From Mayfieldus sp963841445 (GTDB lineage Bacteria; Actinomycetota; Thermoleophilia; Solirubrobacterales; 70-9), in the NCBI GenBank assembly GCA_963841445.1, contig CAWJCP010000002.1, positions 310,001 to 374,000 of the forward strand: a stretch of 64,000 nt of DNA, read 5' to 3'. The notes below the pieces were generated by a model. It made no database searches and was not told the origin of the DNA. It was given only the letters and a program-made list of their open reading frames with translations. The stretch's first letter is position 1, and each line of letters starts with the position of its first letter. A program made the position numbers and the translations under genes. This document shows, in pieces, positions 15,128-23,228 of the stretch.

Positions 15128-15487
15128 CTAGCTCTTCTGCTGCCAGAGGGCGATCTCGGCGCCCGCCGGCTCCGAGATGACGCTGCGCCAGCCGGTCGGG
15201 CCCTCGCGCGAGTCGAGCAGGACGCGGGCGCCGAGCTCGCGTGCCGACACGGTGGCCGCGGTTATGTCGCCGACCTCGACATAGGGAAGCCATAGTGAGC
15301 GTGGCGTCTCGCACTGGACCACGCCGCCGGGGATCCCGTTTCCCAGCTCGAGCGTCTGGTAGGAGCCGGCACGCAGCCTCACGGTTTGGGCCCGCCACCC
15401 GAAAAGGCGGCCGTAGAACTCGCAGGCGCGCGGCAGGTTGGCGGTGTGCAGCTCCAGGTGTACGACGGGGCTATTTCGGGCCGGCAT
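15128..15487 (-). CDS. VOC-family (glyoxalase-like) protein
   Basis: 119 aa from the ATG at 15487 (AAGGA 5 nt upstream); a TTG at 15502 is the alternative. One beta-alpha-beta-beta-beta repeat pair: VVHLELHTANLPRACEFYGRLFGW at the N-terminus and ITAATVSARELGARVLLD then GAEIALWQ at the end. H10/E12-type metal ligands (HLELH) are plausible. Single-domain VOC proteins work as dimers in metal-dependent chemistry or antibiotic binding. Substrate unknown. Confidence 0.8.
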   Translation of the reverse strand: MPARNSPVVHLELHTANLPRACEFYGRLFGWRAQTVRLRAGSYQTLELGNGIPGGVVQCETPRSLWLPYVEVGDITAATVSARELGARVLLDSREGPTGWRSVISEPAGAEIALWQQKS

Positions 15488-15540
15488 CTGGTCCTTGCCC
15501 AATCAGACTGGATCTGGGCCACGAACTAATCGCTACGGCG

Positions 15541-16695
15541 ATGAGTTCGGCTCCTTCACTGGTCTACCCTGCTGGACGGATGAGCCTGGCTTCGAGAAGC
15601 GCCACCGCGTCGGGTCAGGAGCTGCTGGAGGCGGCCCTGGGCGGCGACGAGGACGCATTTCGCCGTCTCGTAGAGCCGCGGCGCGGGGAGCTGCAGGCCC
15701 ACTGCTATCGAATGCTCGGCTCGATTCACGACGCCGAGGACGCCTACCAGGAGGCGATGCTGCGCGCCTGGCGGAGCCTCAAGAGCCTCGAGGACGAGAG
15801 CGCGCTGCGGGCCTGGCTCTACCGCATCTCGACCAACACCTGCCTCGACGCGATCGGGCGGCGGCCGAAGCGGGTGCTGCCGATCGACTACGGCCCCGCC
15901 GCCGACCCGCACGACGGGCCGGGGGCGCCGGTCGTCGAGTCGGTCTGGGTCGAGCCGTATCCGGACGAGACGCTCGCCGTCGCGGACGGCTACGCCTCCC
16001 CCGACGCCCGCTACGAGCAGCGCGAGGCAGTCGAGCTGGCCTTCATCGCGGCGCTTCAGCACCTGCCCGCGAACCAGCGCGCGGTGCTGATTCTGCGTGA
16101 GGTGCTCGGCTTCTCGGCCAAGGAGGTCGCCGAAACGCTTGAGACGACGGTCGCCTCGGTGAACAGCGCGATACAGCGGGCCCGCCAGTCGATCGAAGAG
16201 CGCCTGCCCGAGCGGAGCCAGCAGGAGACCTTGCGCTCGCTCGACGACGAGCAGCTGCGTGAGATCGTCGACGCCTACGTAGACGCCTGGGAGCGGAACG
16301 ACGTCGAGACGGTGGTCGAGTTGCTCGCCGAGGACGCGACCTTCACGATGCCACCGCTGGCGAGCTGGTTCGGCGGCCGCGAGCAGATCGCGATCTTCCT
16401 CGCCCGCGCGCCGATGTCCGGAGACTGGCGCTGGCGCGCCGTTCGGACGCGCGCCAACGGGCAGCCCGCGCTCGCCTACTACACCTGGGATCCCGAGACG
16501 GAGCGCTACGAGCCGTTCGCGCTCAACGTGCTGAGCTTCACGGGCGACCGGATCAGCGACGTCACCGCATTCATCGCCCACACGGCGCCCGACGCGGACC
16601 CGGAGACGATCCTGCGCATGCCCGAGCACCCGATCGACGCGGTGATGTACAAGGCCGCGTTTGAGAACTTCGGGCTGCCCGAGCACCTCGACTGA
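15541..16695 (+). CDS. ECF sigma factor with C-terminal SnoaL-like domain (TIGR02960/SigG type)
   Basis: 384 aa from the ATG at 15541; an ATG at 15580 would give 371 aa and also keeps every domain. Sigma region 2 covers residues about 40-110 (ELQAHCYRMLGSIHDAEDAYQEAMLRAWR), region 4 about 165-225 (LQHLPANQRAVLILREVLGFSAKEVAETLETTVASVNSAIQRAR). The spacer carries the RPKRVLPIDYGP and WVEPYPDETL signatures of the SigG/TIGR02960 group. Residues about 245-380 form a SnoaL/NTF2 domain, which in related ECF sigmas controls activity in cis without a classical anti-sigma factor. The VOC gene 74 bp downstream is a plausible target or partner. Confidence 0.88.
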   Translation: MSSAPSLVYPAGRMSLASRSATASGQELLEAALGGDEDAFRRLVEPRRGELQAHCYRMLGSIHDAEDAYQEAMLRAWRSLKSLEDESALRAWLYRISTNTCLDAIGRRPKRVLPIDYGPAADPHDGPGAPVVESVWVEPYPDETLAVADGYASPDARYEQREAVELAFIAALQHLPANQRAVLILREVLGFSAKEVAETLETTVASVNSAIQRARQSIEERLPERSQQETLRSLDDEQLREIVDAYVDAWERNDVETVVELLAEDATFTMPPLASWFGGREQIAIFLARAPMSGDWRWRAVRTRANGQPALAYYTWDPETERYEPFALNVLSFTGDRISDVTAFIAHTAPDADPETILRMPEHPIDAVMYKAAFENFGLPEHLD

Positions 16696-16769
16696 CCGCC
16701 GAATCCGAGGCCGAGCGATGAGTCTCGGCGTTCCCGGCAGTCTCAGCGGGCAGACCAGAAAGGAGACCC

Positions 16770-17144
16770 ATGTTCAAGCAGACGGAGGCATTCAGCAGCT
16801 TCGCGGTCCCCGACATCGATGCCGCGAAGGACTTCTACGGTGAGACCCTCGGGCTGGATGTCAAAGCCGAGGAGATGGGCTTTCTGACCATCAACCTCGC
16901 CGGCGGGCGGCCGACAATGATCTACCCGAAGCCCGATCACGTGCCCGCCAACTACACGGTCCTGAATTTCCGCGTCGAGGACCTCGATGCGGCGGTCGAC
17001 CAGTTGCGCGAGCGCGGGGTGGAGATGCAGCGCTACGACGCTTTCGACCAGGACGAGAAGGGGATCTCCCGCGAAGAGGGTCCGAGGATCGCCTGGTTTG
17101 CCGACCCGGCCGGAAACGTGCTCGCGGTGATCCAGGCCGACTGA
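16770..17144 (+). CDS. VOC-family (glyoxalase/bleomycin-resistance-like) protein
   Basis: 124 aa with AAAGGAG 6 nt before the ATG. Two beta-alpha-beta-beta-beta modules are visible: SSFAVPDIDAAKDFYGETLGLDV and NFRVEDLDAAVDQLRERGVEM, ending with the usual FADPAGNVLAVIQ. It directly follows the sigma factor on the same strand, and such sigma/VOC pairs are common in actinobacteria. The reaction is unknown. Confidence 0.82.
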   Translation: MFKQTEAFSSFAVPDIDAAKDFYGETLGLDVKAEEMGFLTINLAGGRPTMIYPKPDHVPANYTVLNFRVEDLDAAVDQLRERGVEMQRYDAFDQDEKGISREEGPRIAWFADPAGNVLAVIQAD

Positions 17145-17164
17145 TCTTGGCGATCGGCCGGCGA

Positions 17165-17605
17165 TCAGTTGTCGGCTGCGCGCCAGTGCAGGCAGCGCTC
17201 GGGCGCCAGCGCCAGAAACGGTCCCGGTGGGGGGGACTGGCGGTACGGCTCGTACTTGGCCGAAAGCGCCGCCAGTCCCTCCGCCCCGCGGGTGGCCTCG
17301 ATGATCTCGACCTCCCCCAGCACCTGCACCCAGCTCAGCTCGGTCCAGTCGTCGGCGTAGCGATCGACGGTCACCGCGGCCCGCGGGTCGCGACGCAGGA
17401 AGCGCAGCCGAGCCAGCTCAGCCGGCTCCACCGATTTCGGCTTCTGATCGACGGCGCTCCAGATCCGTCCCCCGGCGACGGCGAAGGTGACCGGCATGAC
17501 GCGCGGGCGGCCCTCGGCGTCGAGCAGCCCGAGGCGGGCAACCGGCTCGGAGTCGAGCAGTTCCGCAGCCCAAGCGGGGAGCTTGCTTAGATTCGACTGA
17601 CCCAC
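17165..17605 (-). CDS. PPOX-type, probably F420-dependent, oxidoreductase
   Basis: 146 aa from a GTG at 17605. The sequence LDSEPVARLGLLDAEGRPRVMPVTFAVAGGRIWSAV followed by RFLRRDPRAAVTVDRYADDW and a C-terminal ERCLHWRAA matches the split-barrel PPOX group TIGR03668, which uses F420 rather than FMN. It is divergent to an LLM-class F420 enzyme gene only 33 bp away, so the two share a promoter region and probably regulation. The substrate is not known. Confidence 0.75.
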   Translation of the reverse strand: MGQSNLSKLPAWAAELLDSEPVARLGLLDAEGRPRVMPVTFAVAGGRIWSAVDQKPKSVEPAELARLRFLRRDPRAAVTVDRYADDWTELSWVQVLGEVEIIEATRGAEGLAALSAKYEPYRQSPPPGPFLALAPERCLHWRAADN

Positions 17606-17638
17606 CGCAGCGAATATAGGCGAGCCGAAAGGAGCAGC

Positions 17639-18505
17639 ATGGAGGTAGGGATCGGACTTCCGAACGCAGTGCCGGGGACGACCGGCAAGCAGCTCACCGA
17701 TTGGGCGCGAGCGGCCGAGGGGGCCGGGTTCTCGACCCTCGGGACGATCGATCGGGTCGTCTACGGGAACTTCGAGCCGATGACCGCGCTGGCGGCGGCC
17801 GCCTCGGTCACCGAGAGGATCCGCCTCGCGACCACCGTCCTGCTGGCTCCGATTCGTGCCAACCCGGCGATGATCGCCAAGCAGGCGCTCTCGGTCGATG
17901 CTCTGGCCGGCGGCGGTCGATTCGTGCTCGGAGTCGCGGTCGGCGGCCGCGAGGATGACTACGAGGTCAGCGGTTTTCCGATCGGCAAGCGCGGCGCTTG
18001 GTTTGATGAGCACCTCGGCGATGTGCGGGAGATCTGGGACGGAGCCGGCGACCTGGGGGCGAAGGTTGGTCCGCGGCCCCTGAACGGTGGCCCGACTCTG
18101 ATCGTCGGCGGAAGCGTCGACGCCGCTTTCGAGCGAGCCGCCCGCCACGGGGACGGCTGGATCATGGGCGGCGGCGCCCCGGAGCAGTTCGCCGAGGGGC
18201 TGGAGAAGCTGAAGGCCGCCTGGTCGAAAGCGGGGCGCGAGGGTGAGCCGCAGGCCAAGTCGCTCGCCTACTTCTCGCTCGGCGACGACGCCGAGCAGAA
18301 CGCCGAGAGCTACCTGGGCGATTACTACGGCTGGCTGGGGGAGGAGACCGCCGGCATGATCGCCGCCAGCGCCGCCAAAGACGCCGACACGGTGAAGGGC
18401 TACATGTCGGCGTTCGAGGACGCGGGGTGTGGCGAGCTGATCTTGTTTCCGTGCGCCAGCGATCCAAAGCAGGTCGAGCTGCTCGCCGAAGCGGCCGGAA
18501 TCTAG
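17639..18505 (+). CDS. LLM-class F420-dependent oxidoreductase
   Basis: 288 aa, ATG with AAAGGAGCAG upstream. The TIM barrel starts MEVGIGLPNAVPGT; ATTVLLAPIRANPAMIAKQALSVDALAGGGRFVLGVAVG is the typical luciferase-like core that holds the cofactor, and VGGSVDAAFERAARHGDGWIMGG supplies the phosphate-binding end. Length is normal. The neighbouring PPOX gene supports F420 as cofactor. Substrate unknown. Confidence 0.85.
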   Translation: MEVGIGLPNAVPGTTGKQLTDWARAAEGAGFSTLGTIDRVVYGNFEPMTALAAAASVTERIRLATTVLLAPIRANPAMIAKQALSVDALAGGGRFVLGVAVGGREDDYEVSGFPIGKRGAWFDEHLGDVREIWDGAGDLGAKVGPRPLNGGPTLIVGGSVDAAFERAARHGDGWIMGGGAPEQFAEGLEKLKAAWSKAGREGEPQAKSLAYFSLGDDAEQNAESYLGDYYGWLGEETAGMIAASAAKDADTVKGYMSAFEDAGCGELILFPCASDPKQVELLAEAAGI

Positions 18506-18518
18506 GAGGCGACTACAG

Positions 18519-18785
18519 ATGTGCAGAAACATCCGCACGCTTCACAACTTCGACCCGCCCGCCACCGAGGAGGAGATCCACGACGCGGCGCTTCAGTACG
18601 TGCGCAAGGTCAGCGGCTCGACCAAGCCCTCGCAGGCCAACGCCGAGGCCTTCGAGGCAGCGGTGGTGGCGATCGCCGACTCGACCAGGGCCCTGCTCGA
18701 CGGCCTGATCACCTCGGCGCCGCCGAAGGACCGCGAGATCGAGGCGCAGAAGCGTCGCGCACGCGCTGCCGCCCGCTTTGCTTGA
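18519..18785 (+). CDS. DUF2277 protein
   Basis: 88 aa. MCRNIRTLHNFDPPATEEEIHDAALQYVRK is the family's diagnostic beginning; the middle (VSGSTKPSQANAEAFEAAV) and the Arg/Ala-rich end also fit. Two short helices and a helix bundle with a conserved Cys2, function unknown; often found in actinobacteria. It starts 13 bp after the LLM gene and is probably in its transcript. Confidence 0.85.
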   Translation: MCRNIRTLHNFDPPATEEEIHDAALQYVRKVSGSTKPSQANAEAFEAAVVAIADSTRALLDGLITSAPPKDREIEAQKRRARAAARFA

Positions 18786-18861
18786 GCGAGGCCGCGGCTC
18801 CCAGCCACGGCAACCGTAGAAACGTCCAGATTCGCCGGCGGGCGCGAAATCCTGTGCCACC

Positions 18862-19647
18862 ATGGCCCCGGAAGGCGCACTGGAAGTGGGCGAGCACAGA
18901 GACCCCGAACGCTACGCGGAGCTGCTCCTGCTCCTCGATGGAGCGGCAGCGTCCCGCGGCGTCCTGGAGGGAATCCTCGAGGACGGCTCCGAGACGGTCG
19001 AAGTCGCGGAGATCGAGTCGGCGCTGGAGCCGCTGACCTCGGTTGGCCGCGTGTCCCCGGGCGGCGCCGTGATCGGCGGCTCGGGGGCGCCGCTGCGGAT
19101 GCTCGGGCCGTCCGAGGCCGAGGCCGCCTCACAGGAGTTTCGCGCCGGAACCGTGATCGTCGACTTCTCGGGCGAGGACTTCGACGATCTCGATCGGGTG
19201 ATCGGGGCGCAGGCGATCCTCGAGCTCGACGACCCGGATGAGCCGGGCTTCGAGCTGGTGCGCTTCGGCGATCTCGAGGAGCTCGTCTCCTACCAGGCGG
19301 AGTGGGCGGTGGTCACGGTCCCAGGTTGTGGAGGGATCCTCGCCAGGCTCGACCTCGAGTTCGATCGCCCGCATCGCTTCTCGCTGCGGCTGCTCTTCGA
19401 CGTCACGTCGCATCAATGGGCCCTGCGGGCGATGGAGCTGACCGGCAACTGCATGATCTCGGTGCGAATCGGCAACGACCGGCGGCGGATCGCGGTGCGC
19501 GCGCCTCGCTCGGCGCAGCTGATGAGCGCCCTGACGGTCGTGCGGATGCTCGATCCGATGGCCAACGTGTACGAGGACTACGACCTCGGAGAGCTCGACC
19601 GCGACTCACAGCTGGAGCCGTTCCTGGGCCCAGAGCAGGCCTCCTGA
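18862..19647 (+). CDS. Conserved-looking hypothetical protein
   Basis: 261 aa, soluble, acidic (many Glu/Asp), no signal peptide or membrane helix. Two alternating strand regions are visible (VIVDFSGEDFDDLDRVIGAQAILELDD and RIAVRAPRSAQLMSALTVVRMLD), and a middle segment RFSLRLLFDVTSHQWALRAM. I do not recognise the family. It stands alone on the + strand 76 bp after DUF2277. No ribosome-binding site is obvious before the ATG, but codon use is that of a real gene. Confidence 0.6.
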   Translation: MAPEGALEVGEHRDPERYAELLLLLDGAAASRGVLEGILEDGSETVEVAEIESALEPLTSVGRVSPGGAVIGGSGAPLRMLGPSEAEAASQEFRAGTVIVDFSGEDFDDLDRVIGAQAILELDDPDEPGFELVRFGDLEELVSYQAEWAVVTVPGCGGILARLDLEFDRPHRFSLRLLFDVTSHQWALRAMELTGNCMISVRIGNDRRRIAVRAPRSAQLMSALTVVRMLDPMANVYEDYDLGELDRDSQLEPFLGPEQAS

Positions 19648-19722
19648 GTCCCGGCTCAGCAGCGATCTCGACGTTTGTCCGTCTCAAGCCGGCTCGGCAC
19701 GCTGCCGAAGGGAGGAGCAGCG

Positions 19723-19911
19723 ATGGCACTCACTGCCACAGAGGAAGCACGTCGCGAGCTGGCCGCGCTGCGCAGCCGCATCGCCGACTGCCGCCGCGAG
19801 CTCGGGATCGAGGCAGGCAAGCCGGTGGAGATCCGTGCGACGCGCTCCCGGCGCTCGCGCCAGGCATCGGGCGGATACGATCGCGCGCGCCTGCACGTCC
19901 CAGCCGCGTAG
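19723..19911 (+). CDS. Small coiled-coil hypothetical protein
   Basis: 62 aa with a clear GGAGGAG 6 nt before the ATG. Residues 4-32 (TATEEARRELAALRSRIADCRREL) form a heptad-like helix; the tail is basic. Function unknown. The strong ribosome-binding site is the main argument that it is real. Confidence 0.5.
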   Translation: MALTATEEARRELAALRSRIADCRRELGIEAGKPVEIRATRSRRSRQASGGYDRARLHVPAA

Positions 19912-20103
19912 ACCGACCGCCGGCGCGCGGCTCCGATCGCGCACCCGACGGGTCCAAGCCGGCGGGTGACCGGTCTCGATAAGGCCTGACGCGAAGTTCG
20001 CCCGATGGGCGAAGAAGGCGCCAAGCCCGCGGGAGCGGTTTACGTAATCCGTTACCGATAACCCGGTATTCGCGAATCGCTGCGTTCGGTCGATACCTGC
20101 CCC

Positions 20104-20205
20104 ATGCTCGTCGCACTGATCGCACTTGCACTTGTGATGGCTGTCTGGGCGGCGGTCACCTGGGACGACCGGCCGGACCCGGCCGAGCGCAAGCGGCACG
20201 TCTAG
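20104..20205 (+). CDS. 33-residue single-pass membrane peptide
   Basis: A short open frame starting ATG CTC GTC GCA: one hydrophobic helix of about 19 residues (LVALIALALVMAVWAAVTW) followed by a charged tail DDRPDPAERKRHV. The sharply split hydrophobic/charged design resembles small membrane regulators. No ribosome-binding site is visible, so expression is uncertain. Confidence 0.35.
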   Translation: MLVALIALALVMAVWAAVTWDDRPDPAERKRHV

Positions 20206-20286
20206 GCTCGCAAGGCCTCGTGTCACGGTGACGGGACGAGCTCGCCGGCGCTCGCTGACCGAGCGACCTGAAACGATCACCCGCCG

Positions 20287-20760
20287 ATGCGAGCCGTCCG
20301 TAGAGCACCTGCGCTCGTCCTTGCGAGCCTGCTCGCCGCCCAGCTGATCATCGCCTGCGGGGGCGGCGACTCGGCGACTCCGGAGCAGTTCCGGGCCGAC
20401 GCCAACAAGGTCTGCAGGGACCTCGAGCGGCAGCTGGACAGGATCCAACGCCGCGTGCCCAGTACCGCCGATCAGGCCGAGAAGCAGGCCTCCGCGGTCG
20501 TCGACGTCTCACAGCAGGCGCTCGACAACCTGCGCAAGATCGACGTGCCGGGTGATCTCGGCGACCCCTACAAGCGCTATCTGGACGCTCGCGAGAAGGC
20601 GATCGGCTTCGCCGAGGACAGCCGCGACGCCGCCGCCGACAACGACGCCGACAGCTACGCGCGCGGCAAGCACCGACTCGCCGCCGGGCAGCCGGCCCGC
20701 CGCCAGCAGGCCCTGAACCTCGGTCTGAGCGCCTGTAGCCGCCCGTCGGTGCCGAAGTAG
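20287..20760 (+). CDS. Small lipoprotein with helical extracytoplasmic domain
   Basis: 157 aa. Signal with Arg-rich start and lipobox LIIAC put the lipidated Cys at residue 24, followed by GGGDS. The mature part is helical and charged (DLERQLDRIQRRVPSTADQAEKQA), with two further Cys (VCRDL, SACSRP) that may pair. Similar small lipoproteins occur widely in actinobacteria without known function. A dispersed repeat copy lies just downstream. Confidence 0.65.
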   Translation: MRAVRRAPALVLASLLAAQLIIACGGGDSATPEQFRADANKVCRDLERQLDRIQRRVPSTADQAEKQASAVVDVSQQALDNLRKIDVPGDLGDPYKRYLDAREKAIGFAEDSRDAAADNDADSYARGKHRLAAGQPARRQQALNLGLSACSRPSVPK

Positions 20761-20781
20761 GAGCGGCTCGAGAATCTATTT

Positions 20782-20835
20782 ATTGCGGTGGCTTCGCCGC
20801 CTGACATGCGTCTGCCGCCCCTCTTCGTTTCGCGG
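20782..20835 (+). repeat. 54-bp dispersed repeat, single copy
   Basis: Aligns without gaps to 51132-51185 (48 of 54 positions), part of the tandem array near the CDP-glucose dehydratase-like gene. It includes a hairpin-forming GCGGTGGCTTCGCCGC and ends CTTCGTTTCGCGG. It lies between convergent genes, the usual place for REP-like elements. Confidence 0.6.
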
Positions 20836-20839
20836 CCCA

Positions 20840-21232
20840 TCACCTCTTCGAAAGCCAGCCGAAGCCGAGCGCGACGATCAGGTTGAAGGCCCCGGCGAGG
20901 CGCAGGCCGAGCTTCGCCCCTGGACGGCTGACCGCCGGTGACTGGGCCCAGAGCGCGTCGGTTGCGATCTCGGTTCCACGCAGCCAGGCGACGGCCCACC
21001 AATCCTGCTCGAATCCCCGCCGATCGGCCACGGTGTGGGCAGCCGCGAAGGTGAGCCAGATCGGCGCGCAGCGGCGGAACAGATGCTCGGCGTCCTCGGA
21101 AGGCGAGTCGTGCCCGAGAACTCGCAGCGTCTGGGCGGGAGCGAGCAGAGCAGCCGAACCGAGGATCAAATCGAAGGCGATCAGGTTGCGGTTGGTGAGG
21201 CGCAGCGCCTGCTCGGCCGTCACGGCTCCCAT
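20840..21232 (-). CDS. Small integral membrane protein
   Basis: 130 aa from the ATG at 21232 (MGAVTAEQALRLTNRN). Hydrophobic segments at residues about 19-37 (LIAFDLILGSAALLAPA), 60-75 and 108-125 (GLRLAGAFNLIVALGFGW) suggest three to four helices. The polar loop DRRGFEQDWWAVAWLRGTEIATDALWA is distinctive, but I cannot name the family. An in-frame extension upstream would overlap the regulator gene and is not preferred. Confidence 0.5.
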   Translation of the reverse strand: MGAVTAEQALRLTNRNLIAFDLILGSAALLAPAQTLRVLGHDSPSEDAEHLFRRCAPIWLTFAAAHTVADRRGFEQDWWAVAWLRGTEIATDALWAQSPAVSRPGAKLGLRLAGAFNLIVALGFGWLSKR

Positions 21233-21323
21233 CCAACCAGATCGCCGCCCGGGAGCTGGCCCGCCTCCGCTATCAGCAAGGCCGGCGGAAGGGAAACCCG
21301 GGGCGGGGGCGAATCTCAGCGCC

Positions 21324-22187
21324 GTGACCCGGACCTCGACACGGTCTCGTCCGAAGCGCAAGAGCCTGTCCAACTTCATCTCCGAGCGCTTCGACGAGTT
21401 CTCCCGCTCCCAGAAAGATGTCGCGCGCTACATCGTCGACCATCTCGACGAGGCGGCATTCCTGACCGCCGAGGAGCTCGCCCGCCGCGCCAGCACGTCT
21501 TCGTCGACAGTCGTTCGCTTCTCACAGGCGCTCGGATTCGACGGGTACCCCGAGCTTCAGCAGGCAGCGATCGAGGAGTACCGCACCGCGGCCACCGGAG
21601 AGGGAGAGGCGAGTGGCACCCAGACCGGCTCGCTGTTCGACTTCGACCATTCCGAGTTCGAGGCGTCGCTGGGCGCCGACCACGCGAACCTGGAGGAGAC
21701 CGCCCGCAGCCTCACCCGCGAGCAGATCGAGGCGTCGGTCGCGGCGCTTGCCACCGCCCAGCGAGTCGTGATCGTGGGCGTCGACCAGATGGCCTTCTTC
21801 GCAAGCTACCTGCGCCACATGCTCAGCCTGCTCGACATCAGGGCCGAGATCGTCGCCAGCACCGGCGGCGAGTCGCTGCAGCGACTCGGGCGGATCGACG
21901 AGGACACCCTCGTGATCGCGCTCTCGGCCGGCCGCGCTCACCCGCTGCTGCTGCGGGCGATGAAGCTGGCCCTGCACCGCCGCGCGCGCACCCTCTCGAT
22001 CTCCGACGCGACCCTCTCCGAGGTCGGCGAGCACGCCGAGCTGACCCTCTACTACTCCTCGAACAGCCCCTCGTTCGCGCGCTCGAACACCGCGCTGATG
22101 GCGCTGGTGCAAGCCCTTGCGCACGGGGTGTACGCTCGCGACGAAGCGGCTCACCGGGATCGGATTCGCGCCTTCAAGCTGAAATGA
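21324..22187 (+). CDS. RpiR/MurR-family regulator with SIS domain
   Basis: 287 aa from a GTG at 21324. The N-terminal HTH_6 domain (residues about 15-85) shows SNFISERFDEFSRSQKDVARYIVDH and AEELARRASTSSSTVVRFSQALGFDGYPEL, the family hallmark. The C-terminal SIS domain (about 130-275) carries RVVIVGVDQMAFFASYLRHMLSLL and a phosphosugar-type loop ALSAGRAHP. Such regulators sense sugar phosphates or amino sugars. A strong terminator follows the gene, so it is transcribed separately from pdxS. Confidence 0.88.
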   Translation: MTRTSTRSRPKRKSLSNFISERFDEFSRSQKDVARYIVDHLDEAAFLTAEELARRASTSSSTVVRFSQALGFDGYPELQQAAIEEYRTAATGEGEASGTQTGSLFDFDHSEFEASLGADHANLEETARSLTREQIEASVAALATAQRVVIVGVDQMAFFASYLRHMLSLLDIRAEIVASTGGESLQRLGRIDEDTLVIALSAGRAHPLLLRAMKLALHRRARTLSISDATLSEVGEHAELTLYYSSNSPSFARSNTALMALVQALAHGVYARDEAAHRDRIRAFKLK

Positions 22188-22286
22188 ACAACTTGCGGCC
22201 CCTCCGGAGCCTGACCAGCCAGTGCGTCGACACTTTGTGTCGCCGCCCGGAGTAAATCGACTTCTCCGATCACGCACCCGAGCCAG

Positions 22287-22317
22287 TGAAGGGCCCGCAC
22301 TTGCTGCGGGCCCTTCA
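22287..22317 (+). terminator. Strong GC-rich hairpin terminator
   Basis: TGAAGGGCCCGCA and TGCGGGCCCTTCA form a perfect 13-bp stem with a 5-nt loop, 100 bp after the RpiR gene and 27 bp before pdxS. No long T-run follows, as is usual in high-GC actinobacteria. Confidence 0.8.
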
Positions 22318-22343
22318 CATTTGCCGGCCTCTATATTTGGGGC

Positions 22344-23228
22344 ATGGCGGAGCGCGCCACATTCCGGGTCAAGTCCGGCCTTGCGGAGATGCTCAAGGGC
22401 GGCGTGATCATGGACGTGACCAGCGCCGACCAGGCGAAGGTCGCGGAGGACGCGGGCGCCTGCGCAGTGATGGCGCTGGAGCGAGTTCCCGCCGACATCC
22501 GCGCCCAGGGCGGCGTCGCGCGGATGGCCTCGACCCGCAAGATCATCGAGATCCAGGCGGCGGTGACGATTCCGGTGATGGCGAAGGCGCGGATCGGCCA
22601 CTTCGCCGAGGCGCAGGTGCTGCAGTCGCTCGAGGTCGACTACATCGACGAGTCCGAGGTCCTGACCCCGGCCGACGAGCAGAACCACATCGACAAGCTC
22701 GCCTTCGAGGTCCCGTTCGTGTGCGGAGCGACGAATCTCGGCGAAGCGCTGCGCCGGATCGGGGAGGGCGCCGCGATGATCCGCTCCAAGGGCGAGGCCG
22801 GGACCGGCAACATCGTCGAGGCGGTCCGTCACATGCGCGAGATCACCTCCGAGATCAAGCGGCTGTCCTCGCTCGGGACCGAGGAGGTGGCGTCCGCGGC
22901 GAAGGAGCATGGCGCGCCACTCGAGGTGGCCCGTGAGGTGGCCGAGCGCGGCTGGCTTCCGGTGCCGCTCTTCTGCGCCGGCGGGATCGCGACCCCCGCG
23001 GACGCCGCCCTGATGATGCAGCTCGGCGCCGAGGGCAACTTCGTCGGCTCGGGGATCTTCAAGAGCGAGGACCCCGAGCGCCGCGCCCGCGCGATCGTCG
23101 AGGCGACGACCAACTTCGCCGACCCCGCCCGCGTCGCCGAGGCGATGTCGGAGCTGGGCGAGCCGATGCCGGGACTGGAGATCGCGGCGCTCGGCGAGGA
23201 GGGCAAGCTGCAGGGCCGCGGCTGGTGA
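22344..23228 (+). CDS. pdxS: Pyridoxal 5'-phosphate synthase subunit PdxS
   Basis: 294 aa, the standard length. The catalytic residues of the family are all in place by simple counting: D24 (VIMDVTSADQA), K81 (PVMAKARIGH) and K149 (MIRSKGEAGT), plus the phosphate-binding CAGGIATPADAA. PdxS condenses ribose 5-phosphate, glyceraldehyde 3-phosphate and ammonia to PLP, taking ammonia from PdxT through a channel. The pdxT start overlaps its stop by 4 bp, matching the dodecameric complex they form. Confidence 0.97.
   Translation: MAERATFRVKSGLAEMLKGGVIMDVTSADQAKVAEDAGACAVMALERVPADIRAQGGVARMASTRKIIEIQAAVTIPVMAKARIGHFAEAQVLQSLEVDYIDESEVLTPADEQNHIDKLAFEVPFVCGATNLGEALRRIGEGAAMIRSKGEAGTGNIVEAVRHMREITSEIKRLSSLGTEEVASAAKEHGAPLEVAREVAERGWLPVPLFCAGGIATPADAALMMQLGAEGNFVGSGIFKSEDPERRARAIVEATTNFADPARVAEAMSELGEPMPGLEIAALGEEGKLQGRGW

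Noticed and set aside
17606..18538. A longer N-terminus for the minus-strand PPOX gene
   Set aside because: It is the antisense of the LLM gene; the PPOX domain is complete from 17605.
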